DNA from: JASFQI01 sp050115555
Lineage (GTDB): Bacteria; Desulfobacterota; DSM-4660; Desulfatiglandales; HGW-15
Length of the DNA: 22,949 nt
Assembly: GCA_050115555.1 (NCBI GenBank)
Contig: JASFQI010000035.1
Coordinates: 1 to 22,949, forward strand
Direction: 5' to 3'
The notes under the pieces were generated by a model, which searched no databases, had not been told where the DNA came from, and saw nothing but the letters and a program-made list of their open reading frames with translations. The translations under genes were made by a program, and so were the position numbers. Positions 13,673 through 21,932 of the stretch are shown here, one piece after another. Each line of letters opens with the position of its first letter. Within the stretch, counting starts at the first letter, position 1.

Positions 13673-15730
13673 ATGTCAAAGAGGAAGTGGGTTGTTGGCA
13701 CGGACATTGGCGGGACCTTTACGGACGTGATCGGAACGAACCTCGAGACTGGGGAGCAAAAAATCGCAAAGGTCCCTTCCACCCCCCCTACCTTTTTCGA
13801 GGGGGTGATCAACGGCCTCGAAAAAGCCGGTCTGAAAGGGGAGGAAACCCTCTCTTTCAGGCACGGGGCAACGGTCTCGACGAATGCCATCCTGGAGCGG
13901 AAAGGGGTGAAAACGGCGCTCATCACCACGGATGGTTTTCGCGATGTCCTGGGCGGCGGAAGGGCCGAGCGGATTTCGGCCTTTGAGCTGGACTGGGATC
14001 CCCCTGAGCTGATTATCCCGAGGCGCAATGTGTTGCCCGTGCGCGAGCGTACGGGCCCGTGGGGAGAGGTCCTGATTCCCCTGAACGAGGACGATGTGCG
14101 GCTTGCGGCGCGCAAGTGCCGGAAGAGAGGCATCGAGTCCGTGGCCGTGGTCTACATCGACTCGTTCATGAACACGGATCACGAGAAGCGGACGCGGGAG
14201 ATCCTGGAGGAGGAGCTGCCGGACGTGGACATCACCGTTTCCCATGAGGTGCTCCCCCAGATGCTGGAGTTCGAAAGAACGTGCACCACCGTGCTCAATG
14301 CCTACATCTCGCCCATCTTGAAGAACTACCTCAGGGGGCTCTACGATCGCCTGCAGAAGCAGTGGAACTACGACGGCCCCATCCTCGTGACCACGAGCGG
14401 CGGCGGTGTCATCGGGATGGAGGAGGCGGTCAACTTTCCGGCCCGGACCTTCCACTCCTCACCGGTCTCCGGCGCTGTGGGCATGGCCGGCTACATCGGA
14501 TCCCTCGCGGGCTTCGACAATGTGATCGCCTTTGAGACGGGCGGGACCACCAATAACGTCTCCATGATCTACAAGGGAAACCCGGCCATCACGCACGAGT
14601 GGAAGATCCTGTGGAATGTGCCTTGCTGCCTGCCTTCTGTGGACACGGTTTACATCGGCGCCGGCGGGGGAAGCATCGGCTGGGTGGACAAGGGACAGAT
14701 CCTGAACGTGGGACCTCAGAGCATGGGGGCCGTGCCCGGGCCCGCCTGCTACGGCGCAGGGGGTATGGAGGCCACGAACACGGACACCCAGATCGTCCTC
14801 GGACGGATCGACCCTAACTACTTCCTGGGCGGTGAGATGGAGGTGAACGGAGATCTCTCTTTCAAGGCCCTGAAGGATAACATCGGAGACCATTACGGAT
14901 GGACAGCCGAGGAGTCGGCGGCCAACATGTACATGGTGGCCATGACCAACCTGATGATGGCCATGCGAATCCAGACCGTCTCCAGGGGCTGGGACCCCAG
15001 GGACTTCGCCATCATTCCCTATGGCGGCGGCGGCGCCATGTACGCCTGCGACCTGGCCAGGGAATCGGGAGCCAGCACCGTGGTGGTCCCGCCTCTGCCC
15101 GGCTATGCCTCTGCCTACGGGGCCATTCGGGTGGACGTGAAACACGAGTTCACCTACCCCATCCACCAGACCGAGGACGAGCTCGACTACGACGTCCTGA
15201 ACCAGGACATCGACAAGCTCGTCGAAAGGGCGGTGGGCGTCCTGAAGAAGGAGGGTCTTGAAGAGAAGGACATGATCATCCAGCGAAGGCTCGATGTGAA
15301 GTTCTTCAGCCAGAGTCGTTTCTTCACCATCGATGCGCCTCCCGGCCGGATCGAGGATGTGGAGGAGATCACCAGGGCCTTTGTCGCAGCCATGAAAAAG
15401 GAGTACGGGTATGAGCTGCCTCCGGGTTACGCGCCCGTGGAGATCGTCAACCTCCGGATTGTGGCCATGGGCATCATTCCCAAACCCGATCTGAGTAAAA
15501 TCGAGAAGGGAGGGAAACTGGAAGACGCCAAAAAGGCCTCGAGAAAAGTCTGGTTCAGGGATGTCGGTTTTGTGGACACAGACATTTACGAGAGAGAGCG
15601 CCTTCCGGTGAACGCCACGTTCGAAGGGCCTGCCGTGATCGAGCAACCGGACACGACCACGGTCATGCCTCCAAGGACGCAGTGCCGCGTGGACGAATAC
15701 GGCAACCTCATCATCAAGGTCGAGAAATAG
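13673..15730 (+). CDS. hyuA: HyuA-like subunit (hydantoinase A/oxoprolinase; acetophenone-carboxylase-like)
   Basis: 685 residues. The family uses ATP to activate a carbonyl or amide, giving 5-oxoproline or hydantoin hydrolysis, or biotin-free carboxylation of acetone or acetophenone. The N-terminal ASKHA signature VVGTDIGGTFTDV (7-19) and HGATVSTNAILERKG (64-78) are canonical, as is IGAGGGSIGWVDKGQILNVG (328-347) followed by MGAVPGPACYG (351-361). The second phosphate motif is changed: where the family normally reads DMGGTSTDV, this protein has ETGGTTNNV (288-296). ATG 13673 follows GAGGAGG. First gene of the sigma-54 operon, 9 bases before hyuB, so the two form a complex. The family assignment is firm; whether it is a carboxylase or a cyclic-amide hydrolase cannot be decided from sequence alone. 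Confidence 0.93.
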   Translation: MSKRKWVVGTDIGGTFTDVIGTNLETGEQKIAKVPSTPPTFFEGVINGLEKAGLKGEETLSFRHGATVSTNAILERKGVKTALITTDGFRDVLGGGRAERISAFELDWDPPELIIPRRNVLPVRERTGPWGEVLIPLNEDDVRLAARKCRKRGIESVAVVYIDSFMNTDHEKRTREILEEELPDVDITVSHEVLPQMLEFERTCTTVLNAYISPILKNYLRGLYDRLQKQWNYDGPILVTTSGGGVIGMEEAVNFPARTFHSSPVSGAVGMAGYIGSLAGFDNVIAFETGGTTNNVSMIYKGNPAITHEWKILWNVPCCLPSVDTVYIGAGGGSIGWVDKGQILNVGPQSMGAVPGPACYGAGGMEATNTDTQIVLGRIDPNYFLGGEMEVNGDLSFKALKDNIGDHYGWTAEESAANMYMVAMTNLMMAMRIQTVSRGWDPRDFAIIPYGGGGAMYACDLARESGASTVVVPPLPGYASAYGAIRVDVKHEFTYPIHQTEDELDYDVLNQDIDKLVERAVGVLKKEGLEEKDMIIQRRLDVKFFSQSRFFTIDAPPGRIEDVEEITRAFVAAMKKEYGYELPPGYAPVEIVNLRIVAMGIIPKPDLSKIEKGGKLEDAKKASRKVWFRDVGFVDTDIYERERLPVNATFEGPAVIEQPDTTTVMPPRTQCRVDEYGNLIIKVEK

Positions 15731-15739
15731 GAGGACAAC

Positions 15740-17689
15740 ATGGCAAAGCGGGAAAAAGACAAGCGACAGGTGGATACATCTCTGGAGGCCCTCAAGGATC
15801 TGAAGATCGACCTCATCACGTTCGAGGTGCTGCGAAACGCCTTCGTGGCCGCCTGCTACGAGGCCTCCACCATGATCGAAAAGATCGCCTACCACCCGGT
15901 GATCGGCATGGGGAGGGACCGGTCCAATGCGATTCTGACGTCCGACGGAAGACTGGTGGCCCACGGACACACCGATGCGGCCGCCCACTATGCCTCTTTT
16001 GAGCCCTCCGTTCAGGAGCTCTTTAAGGACATCCCCAAGGAGACCATGGAGGACGGGGATGCGTATCTTTTCAGCGATCCCTATCGATGCGGTTCGCACG
16101 TCAACGACACCCGTCTCATCAAACCCATCTTCTGGAAGGACGATATCGTCGCTTTTGCCTGCACCGTGATTCACTGGGCGGACATGGGCGGGCCCATGCC
16201 GGGCACGTTCAACCCGGAGGCCACGAGCTGCTACGCGGAGGGCATCCGCATTCCGCCCATCAAGCTGTTCAAGAACAACGAGCTAGTGGAGGAATGGTTC
16301 AATTTCATCGCCCTCAACATTCGAGGAGCCATCGAGCGGCGGGCCGACCTGACCGCCCAGTTCCAGGCATCCCGGCTGATCGAGCGCAGGGTCCAGGAGC
16401 TGGTGGAGCGGTATGGAAAGGAGACGGTGGAGCTGGGCTTCGAAGGGCAGTTCGACTACACGGAACGGTTGATGATGGCCGAGCTGAAGGCCCTTCCCGA
16501 TGGAGAGTGGGAGTTCGAGGACTTCGGCGATCAGGACGTCATGAAACCGGGCAAACCGCCTATCCGGGTCCACTGCAAGCTCACGAAGAAGGGGACGAAG
16601 CTCACCTTCGATTGGAGTGACTCGGACCCGCAGCCCACCGCATCCTGGGGATGCAGCCGCCCCACGCTGATCGGCGGCAACTACCTGGGTTTCATGATCT
16701 GCTTTCCGGGTCTCTTCCCCCTAAACCACGGCATCATTCGAAACCTGGAGATTATTTCGAAGCCGGGGACGTGCGTGGATGTCGGGGAGCTGGCCCCCAC
16801 CACCGGATACTGCTCCGGGGCCTTTGACAAAATCGAGGCCGTCACGATCGGGTGCATGTCGGGGCCCCTCGCCTCGGTTCAGCCATGGCGGGTCTACCCG
16901 GCGGCCGTGAGCCTTACGAACCTCTGCATGGGAGGATTCAACCCCAGGACAAAGAAACCCTTTGTCCAGTACACCTATGCCGTAGGAGGGGAAAACGCCC
17001 GTGTCTTCAAGGACGGCAAATCCCTCATCTTCATGCGGTTCTGCAACGCGAGAACCATCCCGCAGGAGCTCGAGGAACGTTGGTTCCCTGTGGTCTACAC
17101 AACGTACCAGGCCCGAACGGACAGCTGCGGGCACGGCATGAGGCGGGGGGGCTTCGCCCTGGTCCGGGAGCTGGAGGTCCTGACGGACGTCGTCATGACC
17201 ATTCACGGAGACCGGGAGAAGTTCACACCCTGGGGAATTGGAGGTGGCCTCAACGGCGGAGGCTGCTCCCTGATCATCAACCGGGGAACCGACAAGGAGT
17301 TCAATGCCGGCATGTATGCCACGGGCGTTCATCTCAAGGCCGGCGACCGCATTTATTATACCAGTAGCGGCGGCGGCGGGTTCGGAAGCCCGCTGGACCG
17401 GGACCCCGAATTGGTGCTCGAGGACGTGATGGACGAGTGGCTGACCATTGAGGCGGCCAAGGAGTACTACGGCGTCGTGATCGAGGAGATCGACGCGGAG
17501 GCCTGTGAGTACCGAATCAACCAGGAAGAAACCGAAAAGGCCAGAGAGGCCTTGAAGGCCAAGGGGTTTGAGGAGGGCTTTGCAGCCTACCAGATTCATC
17601 CCTTTGGAAAAGACATCAAGCCGGATTGGATTCCTACGGAAGAGGAGGTCAAACCGCACATCACCATCTCGCGGCCTCCGGGCTGGTAG
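15740..17689 (+). CDS. hyuB: HyuB-like subunit (hydantoinase B/oxoprolinase; acetophenone-carboxylase-like)
   Basis: 649 residues, slightly long for the family because of the N-terminal 20 and C-terminal 60 residues. The conserved core is visible: DLITFEVLRNAF near the start, LTSDGRLVAHGH, SDPYRCGSHVNDTRLIKPIF (in place of the usual NDPY-GGTH-D), HWADMGGPMPGTFNP, EGIRIPPIKL, and the C-terminal TSSGGGGFGSPLDRDPELVL and YYGVVIEE. This subunit provides the metal site and second active centre of the HyuAB complex. The usual early motif with RE-R-D is replaced here by HPVIGMGRDRSNAIL. ATG 15740 follows GGAGG. Only one A and one B subunit are present, and neither an acetone-carboxylase gamma subunit nor an ApcE-like protein follows. 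Confidence 0.92.
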   Translation: MAKREKDKRQVDTSLEALKDLKIDLITFEVLRNAFVAACYEASTMIEKIAYHPVIGMGRDRSNAILTSDGRLVAHGHTDAAAHYASFEPSVQELFKDIPKETMEDGDAYLFSDPYRCGSHVNDTRLIKPIFWKDDIVAFACTVIHWADMGGPMPGTFNPEATSCYAEGIRIPPIKLFKNNELVEEWFNFIALNIRGAIERRADLTAQFQASRLIERRVQELVERYGKETVELGFEGQFDYTERLMMAELKALPDGEWEFEDFGDQDVMKPGKPPIRVHCKLTKKGTKLTFDWSDSDPQPTASWGCSRPTLIGGNYLGFMICFPGLFPLNHGIIRNLEIISKPGTCVDVGELAPTTGYCSGAFDKIEAVTIGCMSGPLASVQPWRVYPAAVSLTNLCMGGFNPRTKKPFVQYTYAVGGENARVFKDGKSLIFMRFCNARTIPQELEERWFPVVYTTYQARTDSCGHGMRRGGFALVRELEVLTDVVMTIHGDREKFTPWGIGGGLNGGGCSLIINRGTDKEFNAGMYATGVHLKAGDRIYYTSSGGGGFGSPLDRDPELVLEDVMDEWLTIEAAKEYYGVVIEEIDAEACEYRINQEETEKAREALKAKGFEEGFAAYQIHPFGKDIKPDWIPTEEEVKPHITISRPPGW

Positions 17690-17699
17690 GGTGTTCTCC

Positions 17700-17727
17700 G
17701 GGCCGCGGAGGCTCTTCGCGGCCCTTT
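17700..17727 (+). terminator. Intra-operon hairpin, possible attenuator
   Basis: GGGCCGCG (17700-17707) pairs perfectly with CGCGGCCC (17717-17724) around a 9-base loop, followed only by TTT (17725-17727). It starts 11 bases after the hyuB stop and 64 bases before the CoA-ligase gene. The short T-run suggests partial termination or an RNA-stability element that sets hyuAB expression above the downstream genes. Confidence 0.55.
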
Positions 17728-17790
17728 CCATTCCACCTCTGAATACCGCGCAATTCATCCGGCTCACCCTTACAGGAAGGAGGGTCAAGC

Positions 17791-19119
17791 ATGGCCGATT
17801 ACTCTGAATACTATAACGAAGAAATGGAAACCCTCTCTCCGGAGGCCTTCCACGACGTGCAGGAAAAGGCGCTTCTGCGCCAGCTGAAATACGTGTGGGA
17901 GAACTCCGAGTTTTATCAGAAAAAATTTTCCGAAGCCGGTCTGGAGCTCAAGGACATCAAGGGCCTGGACGATCTGGCAAAACTTCCCTTCACGGAAAAG
18001 GCCGAGCTTCGGGACAGCCAGATCAACAACCCGCCGCTCGGAACGCACATGGCCTGCTCAAGGGACAAGGTGAAACGGGTCTACTCCACCAGCGGCACCA
18101 CGGGGAGGCCGACCTTCATCGGTGTGACCAAGCGCGACATCGAGGTCTGGAAAGAGTCGGCCAGCCGGGCCTTCTGGACCGGTGGCTTCCGGCCGGACTC
18201 CATCGTTCCCTTAGTGGTCGCTCCGTTCTTCATCGCAGCTTCATACGCCGATGCGCTCGAGAACATCGGTACCGTGATTCCCATCGGGGTGGGCGCAACG
18301 GACCGACTGATCGCCTCGTTCGAGCACATCGGCGCCAATGCGTTCCTCTCCACATCCTCGTTTCCGATTCACTTCGCCGCCTCCCTTCGCAAGCGCGGGA
18401 TCGAGCCCAAGGATCTGGGTATCAAAGTGATTCTGGCCGGAGGGGAGCCCGGGGCCGCCATCCCATCCCTGCGCGAGGAGGTGGAGGAGACCTTCGGATG
18501 CATGTTCCTGGAGATGATGGGCAACGGAGACATGTGCGGGCAGATGTGGTCCGAGTGCCGGTTCAAGCGGGGCATGCACTTCATCGCCCAGGGCATCGTG
18601 CACCCCGAGATCATCGACCCGGACACGGGCGAGGTGCAGGAGGTGAAAGAGGGGGCTCGTGGCGAGCTCGTCTACACCTCCCTGGACCGTGAGTGTATTC
18701 CGCTCGTCCGTTTCCGCACCCGGGACCATATCGAGGTAACCCAGACGGAGTGCGAATGCGGCCGAACCGGATACGGGATCCGCGTCCTCGGACGCACGGA
18801 CGACATGATTACCGTTCAAGGAGTGAATGTCTACCCCGCAGCGGTCCGGGACACCGTTGCCAGCTTCTCGCCGAGAACGACCGGAACCATCGAGATTCAA
18901 ATGTACGAACCGCCTCCGGCAGGATGGGCGCCTCCGATCCGCGTCAAGGTGGAGTACGGAAAGGACGAAAAGGACCTCGAAGCCCTCAAGAAGGAGCTAG
19001 AGGCCCTGATTCGGGAAAAGCTCATCTTCCGCGCCAATGTGGAGCTCGTACCCCCGGACGCCCTTCCAAAGTTCGAGTACAAGGCCAAGCTGGTGAAAAA
19101 GCACTACGAGGAGAGCTGA
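17791..19119 (+). CDS. PaaK-type aryl/acyl-CoA ligase (AMP-forming)
   Basis: 442 residues, the length of phenylacetate-CoA ligases. The enzyme adenylates a carboxylic acid and transfers it to CoA in the cytoplasm. The ATP loop YSTSGTTGRPTF (98-109), the acidic adenine-binding stretch LEMMGNGDM, the hinge region LGRTDDMITVQGVNVYP and the C-terminal lysine in LPKFEYKAKLVKK (K431, matching the catalytic Lys of PaaK) are all present. ECECGRTGYG holds the two closely spaced cysteines often seen in this family. Start ATG 17791 has AGGAGGG upstream. Preceded by hyuAB and followed by ferredoxin-AOR, it most likely activates the acid produced by one of those enzymes. The substrate is not readable; an aromatic acid such as a phenylacetate, benzoylacetate or aminophenylsuccinate analogue is an inference. 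Confidence 0.92.
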   Translation: MADYSEYYNEEMETLSPEAFHDVQEKALLRQLKYVWENSEFYQKKFSEAGLELKDIKGLDDLAKLPFTEKAELRDSQINNPPLGTHMACSRDKVKRVYSTSGTTGRPTFIGVTKRDIEVWKESASRAFWTGGFRPDSIVPLVVAPFFIAASYADALENIGTVIPIGVGATDRLIASFEHIGANAFLSTSSFPIHFAASLRKRGIEPKDLGIKVILAGGEPGAAIPSLREEVEETFGCMFLEMMGNGDMCGQMWSECRFKRGMHFIAQGIVHPEIIDPDTGEVQEVKEGARGELVYTSLDRECIPLVRFRTRDHIEVTQTECECGRTGYGIRVLGRTDDMITVQGVNVYPAAVRDTVASFSPRTTGTIEIQMYEPPPAGWAPPIRVKVEYGKDEKDLEALKKELEALIREKLIFRANVELVPPDALPKFEYKAKLVKKHYEES

Positions 19120-19170
19120 ACACCATCCAGTTCGCTTTTTTCGAATCACGTACCATGCGTGGAGGTATCC

Positions 19171-19656
19171 ATGGACAAGGTCTTGATCGTCGATCCAGAC
19201 AAATGCACGGGCTGCAAGGTCTGTGAGTTCATCTGCTCCCTGACACACGAAAACCAGATCAATCCCATGAAGTCCAGAATTCAGGTGATCAGCTGGGAGC
19301 TCCAAGGTGTGGACATACCTATCGTCTGCCAGCAATGTGAGGATGCACCCTGCGAAGCGGTCTGTCCCGCAGATGCTATTCACCGCGATCCGGAAACCGG
19401 TGCCCTGATTATTGATGAGGACACCTGCATTGGATGCCGGATGTGTGTGAATGCATGTCCCTTCGGAGCCCCCACTGTGAAGCCCGACACCCGAAAGGTT
19501 GTGAAATGCGATCTCTGCGGCGGTGACCCTCAGTGCGTTTATTTCTGCTCGGCAAAAGCCCTGCAGTACCTACCGGCATCCAAAGGTGTCCTGCAGAAAA
19601 AAAGACGAGCCGCATCTCTCTATGGGGATCATTTGAGAAGCATGGCCGGTTCGTGA
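19171..19656 (+). CDS. Ferredoxin-like protein with four [4Fe-4S] clusters, AOR small subunit
   Basis: 161 residues. Sixteen cysteines stand in four sets: CTGCKVCEFIC (12-22), CQQCEDAPCEAVCP (53-66), CIGCRMCVNACP (86-97) and CDLCGGDPQCVYFC (113-126). This is the DmsB/HycB-like arrangement of electron-transfer subunits. No signal peptide, so cytoplasmic. ATG 19171 has GGAGG 5 bases before it; an in-frame GTG at 19159 overlaps that site. It sits 50 bases upstream of the AOR catalytic gene, the same order as AorA-AorB in the three-subunit AOR of Aromatoleum, so it probably takes electrons from the tungsten subunit. The flavin subunit AorC, which would pass them to NAD, is not in the window. BamC of class II benzoyl-CoA reductase is a related alternative. 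Confidence 0.9.
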   Translation: MDKVLIVDPDKCTGCKVCEFICSLTHENQINPMKSRIQVISWELQGVDIPIVCQQCEDAPCEAVCPADAIHRDPETGALIIDEDTCIGCRMCVNACPFGAPTVKPDTRKVVKCDLCGGDPQCVYFCSAKALQYLPASKGVLQKKRRAASLYGDHLRSMAGS

Positions 19657-19706
19657 TGACCGCCTGCCAATGAAAAACGGCACACTGAGGCAAAGGAGGA
19701 AACCCT

Positions 19707-21656
19707 ATGTATGGTTGGGGCGGAACGATTCTGAAGGCATATCTGAGCGAGGGCAAGGTGGTCAAGGACCCCCTGAACCCAGCGTTTGCCAAGGCATTCA
19801 TCGGGGGACGGGGGTTCAACTCGAAGATCCTGTACGACGATTTCGATCCCAAGGTCACGGACCCCTTCAGTCCAGAGAATATCGTAGCCATCGGTCCGGG
19901 AAGTCTATGCGGAAACACTCTGAGTGCGAGCAGGATTTGTGTCTCCGTTGCGCGATCCCCCATCACCGGGGTGTTCGGGGACGGCAACTTGGGTTCCTAT
20001 TTCGGGGGGGAACTGAAATGGGCGGGGTACGACTCGATTGTTTTCTACGGCAAATCGAATAAGCTCGTCTATCTGCTCATCGAAGACGATCGCGTGGAAT
20101 TGAGGGACGCGGCTCATCTCAAGGGCAAGACGGTGTCCGAAACCGATACCCTGCTGAAGGAAGAGATGGACGACCCGGACGCCCGCGTCATCGCCATCGG
20201 GCCTGCCGGAGAGAACATGGTTTCCGGCGCCATCCCCCTGGAACTCCACCGTGCTGCCGGAGCCTGTGGAACGGGCAGTGTGCTTGGGTCCAAGAACCTG
20301 AAGGCGGTGGTGGTGAGGGGTAGCAAAGGATCGAAAACAGCCCGCCCCGCTGAACTCTTAGAGGCGTTCAAACGAAATCACGACAAGCTCGTCAACTGTC
20401 CACACTTCCCGCTGTTCTCTGAGTACGGCTCCGCGGTCCTGCTGGACATGTTCAACCAGGGGGGCATGTTACCGACATATAACTGGCAGGACTTACCCGT
20501 CGAAAACGTGGAAAAGACGTACTCCACGGCCCTTAAAGAGAAGTACAATAAGAAAATGGTAGCCTGTCTGGGTTGTGCCGTCCATTGTGAGCACTACTAC
20601 GTGGTCAAGGGCGGTCCGTACGCAACGCATGGGGCAGGTGCGGAATACGAGGTGACCTGCGGTTTCGGACCCAGGGCGGGCGGCGTCAACATGGATGCGA
20701 TCCTCTATATCAACTCCCTGATGAACGATCTGGGCCTGGATGTGGTCCAGGTATCCAACTGGATCAACACCATTCGTCACTGGTGGCAGGACGGTCTGGT
20801 GGACGAAAGCGACACGGACGGCCTGACCCTGGTCTGGGGCGATTATGACGATACGATCGAGGCCCTGAAGAGAATCTCCTATCGAGAGGGGGTGTTCGGC
20901 GACAAGCTGGCCGACAACATCCTCCATTTCGCCCAGCACATCGCCAAGAAGAAAAAAATCCCGCCTGAGAAGCTGATTCGCTACGTCATTCAGATTAAGG
21001 GGATGAGTCAGTCATCCGGCGACAACCGATTGATGGGCATTGGTGCGGCGCTTTCACACGGGACCTCGACGCGTGGAAGTGATCACCTTCGAGGCGTCAA
21101 CACGGACATCTGGCTGCAGCATGAGGATCCAAAGGACATCATGGGGATCCCCGACGAAGCGGCTCAACATTTCCTCGATTTGGGCCTTTCGGATCCAGCG
21201 CGCTACGAGGGCAAGGAGGAGTATGTGGCCTTCATGGAGGACTACTGTGCCCTGGTGGACTCGCTGGGCATCTGCAAGAGGCACACGGCCTGGGAAGGGA
21301 TGGCCATCGGGTTGGAGGAGATGGTGGAGTACTTCAATGCCGTCACGGGGCTGAACTACGACTGGAAAGAGCTCCTGAAGTGCGGAACCCGGATCTACAA
21401 TGTCGAGCGCGCCATGCAGGCTAGATTCGGCCTCCGCAGAAAGGACGACTATCCTCCGGTCCGCTGCTTTGACGAACCCGTTCCGTCGGGCCCACTCCAG
21501 GGAGCCGTGCTCGAAAGGGATCGGTACGAAGACCTGTTGAGTGCCTATTATCGATATCGCGGATGGAATGAAGAGGGGATTCCGCAGCGGGAAGCCCTCG
21601 AATCCCTCGGTCTCAAAGAAGTGGCGGATGACTTGGAGAAAAGGAAGGTCCTCTGA
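19707..21656 (+). CDS. aor: Aldehyde:ferredoxin oxidoreductase family protein (tungsten-type)
   Basis: 649 residues, typical length. The family oxidises aldehydes to acids (or, run in reverse, reduces acids) at a tungsten-bis-pyranopterin centre. Pterin-binding signatures IGGRGFNSK (32-40) and VFGDGNLGSYFGGELKWAGY (89-108) are present. The [4Fe-4S] ligands are C287, C290 and C294 (CLGCAVHC) with the distal C523 (DSLGICKRH). The late pterin region reads IKGMSQSSGDNRLMGIGAAL, HGTSTRGSDHLRG; the usual dPR segment has become SGDNR. ATG 19707 follows GGAGG by about 7 bases. Gene order ferredoxin-AOR within a CoA-ligase operon points to an aldehyde intermediate such as an arylacetaldehyde. The BamB subunit of benzoyl-CoA reductase shares this fold, but none of the other bam genes is present. 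Confidence 0.92.
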   Translation: MYGWGGTILKAYLSEGKVVKDPLNPAFAKAFIGGRGFNSKILYDDFDPKVTDPFSPENIVAIGPGSLCGNTLSASRICVSVARSPITGVFGDGNLGSYFGGELKWAGYDSIVFYGKSNKLVYLLIEDDRVELRDAAHLKGKTVSETDTLLKEEMDDPDARVIAIGPAGENMVSGAIPLELHRAAGACGTGSVLGSKNLKAVVVRGSKGSKTARPAELLEAFKRNHDKLVNCPHFPLFSEYGSAVLLDMFNQGGMLPTYNWQDLPVENVEKTYSTALKEKYNKKMVACLGCAVHCEHYYVVKGGPYATHGAGAEYEVTCGFGPRAGGVNMDAILYINSLMNDLGLDVVQVSNWINTIRHWWQDGLVDESDTDGLTLVWGDYDDTIEALKRISYREGVFGDKLADNILHFAQHIAKKKKIPPEKLIRYVIQIKGMSQSSGDNRLMGIGAALSHGTSTRGSDHLRGVNTDIWLQHEDPKDIMGIPDEAAQHFLDLGLSDPARYEGKEEYVAFMEDYCALVDSLGICKRHTAWEGMAIGLEEMVEYFNAVTGLNYDWKELLKCGTRIYNVERAMQARFGLRRKDDYPPVRCFDEPVPSGPLQGAVLERDRYEDLLSAYYRYRGWNEEGIPQREALESLGLKEVADDLEKRKVL

Positions 21657-21676
21657 AAGTAAACGCCATGAATCGT

Positions 21677-21714
21677 GCTCATCAACCCCGCGCCGAAGTT
21701 CGGGGCTGATAAGC
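21677..21714 (+). terminator. Imperfect hairpin between AOR and the binding-protein gene
   Basis: GCT-c-ATCA-A-CCCCG (21677-21690) pairs with CGGGG-C-TGAT-a-AGC (21701-21714) around a 10-base loop. It starts 20 bases after the AOR stop. No T-tract follows, so termination is doubtful; it may instead stabilise the upstream mRNA. The rest of 21657-21932 (276 bases) has no clear gene or promoter. Confidence 0.4.
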
Positions 21715-21932
21715 GACCGGGACATTCTCAAATTCTATGTTTCAACTTGTGGTCTCCCAAAAAGGGATTTTCGGTTTCTCCATGAAGCGTTTGCGGAGAA
21801 TGGGTGATGTTTTACTACACTGAGTCACGGCGCCATGACGGCGTCTTTCGATTGGCCCGTAGAGATCCACAGAGGGAAGGCGCCCTGCGTCCCCTTCCAT
21901 GACCAATGAAGAAGGCAGAAGGAGGGAAGGCG

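Noticed and set aside
13332..13679. Minus-strand 115-codon frame across the hyuA leader
   Set aside because: Overlaps the sigma-54 promoter and the hyuA start, has no domain or ribosome site; better explained as leader RNA on the plus strand.
14459..16174. Long minus-strand open frame (571 codons) opposite hyuA/hyuB
   Set aside because: Low-complexity His/Asp/Gly-rich translation typical of the antisense of a high-GC gene; no ribosome site or domain, while the plus-strand genes are clear family members.
19171..21656. BamC-BamB of class II benzoyl-CoA reductase
   Set aside because: Fold is shared, but gene order is reversed, no bamD-I genes are present, and the context (aldehyde/CoA ligase) fits AOR better. 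Not excluded without a tree.
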